From: an uncultured Clostridia bacterium
GTDB lineage: Bacteria; Bacillota; Clostridia; Lachnospirales; Anaerotignaceae
Assembly: GCA_947036475.1 (NCBI GenBank)
Contig: CAMQRG010000026.1
Location: 1-17,017 of the forward strand
Direction of reading: 5' to 3'
Length of the DNA stretch: 17,017 nt
Every line of letters begins with the position of its first letter. Position 1 is the stretch's first letter. Below the pieces are notes generated by a model. It saw only the letters and a list, made by a program, of their open reading frames with translations. It did no database searches and was not told the DNA's origin. Below, in pieces: positions 13,082 through 17,017 of this stretch. Position numbers and translations under genes: made by a program.

Positions 13082-14821
13082 CTGGCTGTGCCGGTAATCG
13101 TGCTGATGTATCTTTTGAAACAAAAATATGAGGAAAAGGAAATCCCCAGCCTGTACCTTTGGAAAAAGGCATTTCCTGAAACAAAATCTGCACAGCCATG
13201 GCAGAAGCTGCGTAAAAACCTGCTGATGTTTTTGCAGATTGCGGCGGCTGTTCTGCTGGCAGTTTCGCTGGCGGGACCTTTTATCATGGGGAAAATGCAG
13301 GTGACGGATTATGTGCTTGCGCTGGACTGCTCCATGAGCATGCAGGCGGAGGACGTCGGCAAAAGCCGCTTTGCAGCCGCAAAGGAGGCGGCGCGGGATA
13401 TCGTGGAAAATGCCCCGGCAGGCAGTTCTTTTTCGCTGATTCCGGTTACAGAGGAACCTTATGTTGCCCTGAGTGCGTCAAGGGATACGCAGGCCGTACT
13501 GCGGCGGCTGGACGCTTTGCAGCCTACTGCGGGCGGCGCAGACTGGCAGATGGCAAAATCGCTTTTGCAGACAGAAAAAAATGCGCTCGGCGGGGAAATC
13601 CTGCTGTTTACAGATGACTATGGACAGCTGGACGGGCTTTCGGCAGTGGAAACCGTTTTGAACGGCGGCGGAGAAAATGCCGCGCTGACTCTGCTTTCCG
13701 GCAGGGAGCAGGAGGACGGCCTGCTTGTGCTGACCCGTGTGGAAAATTACGGGAAAGAAAGCTGCGAAAGGACAGTGACGCTTTATGCTGATGGCGCGGC
13801 GTTTGACACAGTTTCGGTGGAACTGGCAGCAGGTGAAGCACAGGACGTGACGTTTTCCGGTATCCCTCTGGGGACGGAAACGCTGATGGCGCGGATTTTT
13901 CCGGAGGACGTTTTGACAGCGGATGATGTTTTGTATCAGGGTGTGGCGGGCACTTCAAAGCGGAAAGCCCTGCTTGTGACAGAACAGAACCTGTTTCTGG
14001 AAAAAGCCCTTTCTGTGATGGGGCAGCTTGAGCTTTATAAAACCAGTCCGGAAAACGCGGAAAACCTTTCGGGGTATTCGCTTTATGTGTTTGACGGGGC
14101 TTTGCCGGAAACCCTGCCGGAGCATGGCTTTCTCATGCAGTTTAACGGCGGGGAAGGCGGAACGCGTGGTTTTTCCGGCAGGGCGCGCGGTGTGGAAAAT
14201 AAAGACATTACAGGGGCGGAAAACGTATCGTTTGATATTGCTGAGGGCAGGACGCTTTCGGAATCATGGGGACGCTCCCTGCTGCGTGCGGACGGGCAGA
14301 CCATTGCCGTTTATGGCGAGCGGGACGGGCGTAAAACGGCCGTTTTCGGCTTCGACCTGCATGATACAGACCTGCCGCTGACAGCAGGATTCCCTGTGCT
14401 GCTGCATGGCCTGATGGAATGGTATTTTCCGCAGAATACGGCAGATATTGCCGGAGCGGCAGCGGGGGAGGACATAGAGCCTTCGCTCCTGCCGGAAACA
14501 GAACAGGCATGGATAGAAACGCCGGCAGGCGAGCGGACAGAAATCGCGCCGCCGTTCCCGCCAAGGGCGTTTTCCGGAGATGAACCGGGCATTTACCGTC
14601 TGATACAGGCAGACGGGGAAGGAAATCTGACACAGACAGCCTTCGGCGTAAACGGCAGGAACGGTTTGGAATCCAGCCTTTTGCCTGCGGGCGAAGCAAC
14701 GGCGTATGAAGCCGGAAAAACGAAAACAGTCAGCATGGGCAGGAATATACGCAATGGTGCGCTTCTGCTGCTCCTGCTGGTTTTAGCGATAGAATGGCGG
14801 GTGAATTGCCGTGGGGATTGA
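13046..14821 (+). CDS. BatA-like VWA-domain membrane protein
   Basis: A 591-aa protein with the N-terminus of the BatA/aerotolerance family: MRFASPLGFLALLAVPVIVLMY as first span, a cytoplasmic stretch with SLYLWKK, and a second span at about 59-80. A VWA domain follows (about 88-210) with the metal-site motif DCSMS (94-98) and FTDD (189-192). The third metal-site position, usually Thr in a GGT, reads GGAD (163-166), so the site may be degenerate. Residues 220-300 look like an Ig-type strand domain, 305-455 like an amidotransferase-like domain, and a last span lies at about 572-585. ATG 13046 is chosen over 13034: neither has a strong binding site, but the family start and the duplicated copy both begin at MRF. 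It overlaps the next gene by 11 bases. Confidence 0.85.
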   Translation: MRFASPLGFLALLAVPVIVLMYLLKQKYEEKEIPSLYLWKKAFPETKSAQPWQKLRKNLLMFLQIAAAVLLAVSLAGPFIMGKMQVTDYVLALDCSMSMQAEDVGKSRFAAAKEAARDIVENAPAGSSFSLIPVTEEPYVALSASRDTQAVLRRLDALQPTAGGADWQMAKSLLQTEKNALGGEILLFTDDYGQLDGLSAVETVLNGGGENAALTLLSGREQEDGLLVLTRVENYGKESCERTVTLYADGAAFDTVSVELAAGEAQDVTFSGIPLGTETLMARIFPEDVLTADDVLYQGVAGTSKRKALLVTEQNLFLEKALSVMGQLELYKTSPENAENLSGYSLYVFDGALPETLPEHGFLMQFNGGEGGTRGFSGRARGVENKDITGAENVSFDIAEGRTLSESWGRSLLRADGQTIAVYGERDGRKTAVFGFDLHDTDLPLTAGFPVLLHGLMEWYFPQNTADIAGAAAGEDIEPSLLPETEQAWIETPAGERTEIAPPFPPRAFSGDEPGIYRLIQADGEGNLTQTAFGVNGRNGLESSLLPAGEATAYEAGKTKTVSMGRNIRNGALLLLLLVLAIEWRVNCRGD

Positions 14822-17017
14822 GTGGACAAAGCCGCTCTGGCTGCTCCTGCTGCCGGCGCTGGCGGTATATTTGGGCTATATGGCGAAAAAAGGAAACTTT
14901 CCCTCTGCATTCCAGCGAAAGATGCAGACGGGAATGAGGTTCCTTGTCTGCGCGTTTTTGGTGCTGGCAATGGCAGGGCCATGGATTTCCAGACAGGCGG
15001 ATATTACCACAACGCTTTTTGCTGTGGACTGTTCCGCAAGCATGCAGGGCGAAACGGAAACGGCGGCCTTTCTGCGGGAGGCATATGCGGCGAAAGGGAA
15101 AAAGGACAGTCTTGGACTGCTCTGCTTTGGCAGACGCGCGGGTGTGGAGCAGTCGCCGTCTTTGGAGGCGGTGCCGCCCGCAGAGGGTTTTGTGACCTAT
15201 ACCGATGGGAGTGCGACGGATATCGCTGCCGCGCTGAAACTGGCGGAGGGCATTTTTCCGGAAGGGACAGCAAAGCGCGTTGTTATACTTTCAGATGGAG
15301 AGGAAACCGCAGGGAATGCTCTGGCGCAGGCGAGAAGCCTGACGGAAAGCCGTATTTCGGCAGATGTTTTTATGGTGTCCCCTCCGGAGACGGACGAGGT
15401 GCAGCTGACTGCGCTGGAACTGCCCAAAGCGGTCAACCGGAATACGGAATATGAAATTGCGCTGCGTATTGATTCCAATGTGGCAACGGATACGGCAGTA
15501 CGGCTTTATCAGGGAAATACGCTGATTGGCAGTGAGCAGATTTCCGTCACAAAGGGGGAAACGCGGGTTGTTTTTACCGCAAAAGCGGAACAGGGCGGCA
15601 GTGTTTCCTTTCGTGGAGAAATTTCGCCGCAGCGGGATACAGAACGGAAAAACAATCAGGCGTATGCGTATACGTTTGTGGACGATGTTCCGCGAATCCT
15701 TTTGCTGGGGACGGAAGACAATACTGCTGAATGGCGGAAACTGCTGAAAAGCAGCCGCGCGGAGATTGTCAGCCTGCCGCCGGAGACCGCGCCCGTTACG
15801 ATGGAAGGACTGCGGGAATACGGTACGGTTGTGCTGGCGAATACGCCGGTTTCCGACCTGCCAGATGGCTTTCTGACAATATTGGAAAGCTATATCCGTA
15901 CGGCTGGCGGCGGGTTTGTCGTCAGCGGGGGAGAGGATTCTCTTGCGCTTGGTGGCTATAAAGGCACGACGCTGGAAGAAGTTCTGCCTGTGGAAATGGA
16001 ACTGAAAACAGAAGGCGAAACACCGGATTTGGGCATGGCTCTTGTAATTGACCATTCGGGGAGCATGTCTGACGGCAATTACGGCGTATCGCGCATGGAA
16101 ATGGCAAAGGAAGCCGCAATCCGCAGTCTGGACGATTTGGGGCCCGAGGACCAGATTGGCGTGATTGCGTTTGACAGTACGGCAGACTGGACTGTGCCGA
16201 TGCAGAAGGCGGAGGAGAACCGCGAGAGCATCACAAAAGCGATTGGTATGATACAGCCTGCGGGCGGTACGAGTATACTGCCTGCATTGCGGCTGGCTGT
16301 GCAGGGCATGGAAAACATCAGCACAAAGCAGAAACATATCATACTGCTGACGGACGGGCAGGCGGAACAGGAAGGCTATGACGGCGTTCTGGAACAGATG
16401 CGGAGCGGCGGTGTTACGCTTTCTGCCATAGCGGTCGGCAGCGGTGCGGATACAACGCTTTTGCAGCGGCTGGCGGAGGCTGGCGGCGGACGCTATTACT
16501 TCACGAATGAATTTACAGACCTGCCGGAGATTTTCGCGAAAGAAACGCTTCTGGCGGGCAAGGACTATATCAACGAACGCGGCTTTTTCCCGAAGCAGGG
16601 GGACGCTTCGGCAATATTGTCGGGAATTTCCTCTGTGCCGGAACTGAACGGCTATATTGGCGCAACGGCGAAAAGCCGCGCCGACCAGGTGCTTTTGAGC
16701 GATAAGGACGACCCTGTTCTGGCGGCATGGCAGTATGGGCTGGGGCGCACTGCCGTATGGACGGCGGACGTACATGGACAATGGAGCGCAGACTGGCTTG
16801 CCAGCGCGGAAGGAACGGCGATACTGCGGAATATGGTTTCATGGACGATGAACGCCGAAGGAAATGCAGAGATTCAGCTGACTGCGGAGAGCGGGACGGG
16901 CGAAAGCCTTCTGCGGCTGGAAATGCCGTATGATGAAACGATTGCGGAGATAACGGCGGCTGTGGCGGCTTCGGACGGCGAAAGCTGGGAAACGGAACTG
17001 CGGGCAAGCGCGCCCGG
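14811..17017 (+). CDS. Dual VWA-domain membrane protein with amidotransferase-like domain (partial, cut by window end)
   Basis: Open for 735 codons from GTG 14811 to the window edge, with no stop. Two N-terminal spans (about 8-23 and 42-58) precede a short VWA domain (66-192) with DCSAS (73-77), TDIAAAL (136-142) and LSDGEE. A strand-rich domain (about 198-290) and an amidotransferase-like part (about 293-395, GTVVLANTPVSDLP then GGGFVVSGGEDS) follow. A second full VWA domain (about 405-575) has DHSGS (414-418), GGTS (485-488) and LLTDG (512-516). Then comes YGLGRTAVWTADVHGQWS (642-659), typical of the end of such proteins. GTG 14811 is the only start that keeps the first span; a stop lies nine bases before it. 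Overlap with the BatA-like gene suggests translational coupling and a shared complex. Confidence 0.88.
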   Translation, partial: MGIEWTKPLWLLLLPALAVYLGYMAKKGNFPSAFQRKMQTGMRFLVCAFLVLAMAGPWISRQADITTTLFAVDCSASMQGETETAAFLREAYAAKGKKDSLGLLCFGRRAGVEQSPSLEAVPPAEGFVTYTDGSATDIAAALKLAEGIFPEGTAKRVVILSDGEETAGNALAQARSLTESRISADVFMVSPPETDEVQLTALELPKAVNRNTEYEIALRIDSNVATDTAVRLYQGNTLIGSEQISVTKGETRVVFTAKAEQGGSVSFRGEISPQRDTERKNNQAYAYTFVDDVPRILLLGTEDNTAEWRKLLKSSRAEIVSLPPETAPVTMEGLREYGTVVLANTPVSDLPDGFLTILESYIRTAGGGFVVSGGEDSLALGGYKGTTLEEVLPVEMELKTEGETPDLGMALVIDHSGSMSDGNYGVSRMEMAKEAAIRSLDDLGPEDQIGVIAFDSTADWTVPMQKAEENRESITKAIGMIQPAGGTSILPALRLAVQGMENISTKQKHIILLTDGQAEQEGYDGVLEQMRSGGVTLSAIAVGSGADTTLLQRLAEAGGGRYYFTNEFTDLPEIFAKETLLAGKDYINERGFFPKQGDASAILSGISSVPELNGYIGATAKSRADQVLLSDKDDPVLAAWQYGLGRTAVWTADVHGQWSADWLASAEGTAILRNMVSWTMNAEGNAEIQLTAESGTGESLLRLEMPYDETIAEITAAVAASDGESWETELRASAP

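Noticed and set aside
15291..16781. A 496-codon minus-strand open frame near the right edge
   Set aside because: It lies opposite the dual-VWA gene, whose plus-strand frame is open to the window end with clear VWA motifs.

Overview
The window looks like a contig end from a Gram-positive anaerobe of the Bacillota, probably class Clostridia. The grounds are strong AGGAGG-type ribosome binding sites, a tRNA without an encoded CCA, TTGACA/TATAAT and extended -10 promoters, GTG and TTG starts, and short hairpin repeats between genes of the kind common in Clostridia. Genus cannot be told from the sequence alone. The first 42 bases are not genomic: they match a Nextera index 1 (i7) index plus read 2 transposase adapter, so biological sequence starts at about 43.

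Left part (43-3870). An AT-rich leader holds a good promoter, a terminator-like hairpin and a possible folded RNA domain. It precedes an AGCS-family sodium:amino-acid symporter (715-2094) that ends in a strong intrinsic terminator. On the minus strand lie tRNA-Arg(ACG), with its own promoter and terminator, and a GT4 glycosyltransferase resembling diacylglycerol glucosyltransferases. Between them is a short plus-strand open stretch that reads like the end of a protein but has no good start.

Middle (3871-6180). A 432-bp intergenic region carries two copies of a double-hairpin repeat, two further perfect hairpins and an extended -10 promoter. It leads into a compact UvrD/PcrA-like SF1 helicase that starts at 4303.

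Right part (6200-17017). A second extended -10 promoter precedes what looks like one long operon of seven genes: an 849-aa signal-peptide membrane protein with a predicted glutamine-amidotransferase-like fold; an ABC ATPase; an ABC-2 permease; a membrane-anchored coiled-coil protein with a Gly-Gln repeat tract (DUF4175-like in layout); a small membrane-anchored unknown; a BatA-like VWA protein; and a second VWA protein with two VWA domains, cut by the window end. The genes overlap or nearly touch, except for a 326-bp gap before the BatA-like gene. That gap holds a roughly 155-bp tandem duplication containing the double-hairpin repeat and a dead copy of the BatA-like start. The group resembles Bat/aerotolerance and Gld-type ABC modules of the cell envelope. 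A joint role in assembling or remodelling surface components is an inference. No MoxR or DUF58 gene, the usual partners, is inside the window; they could lie beyond the right edge.
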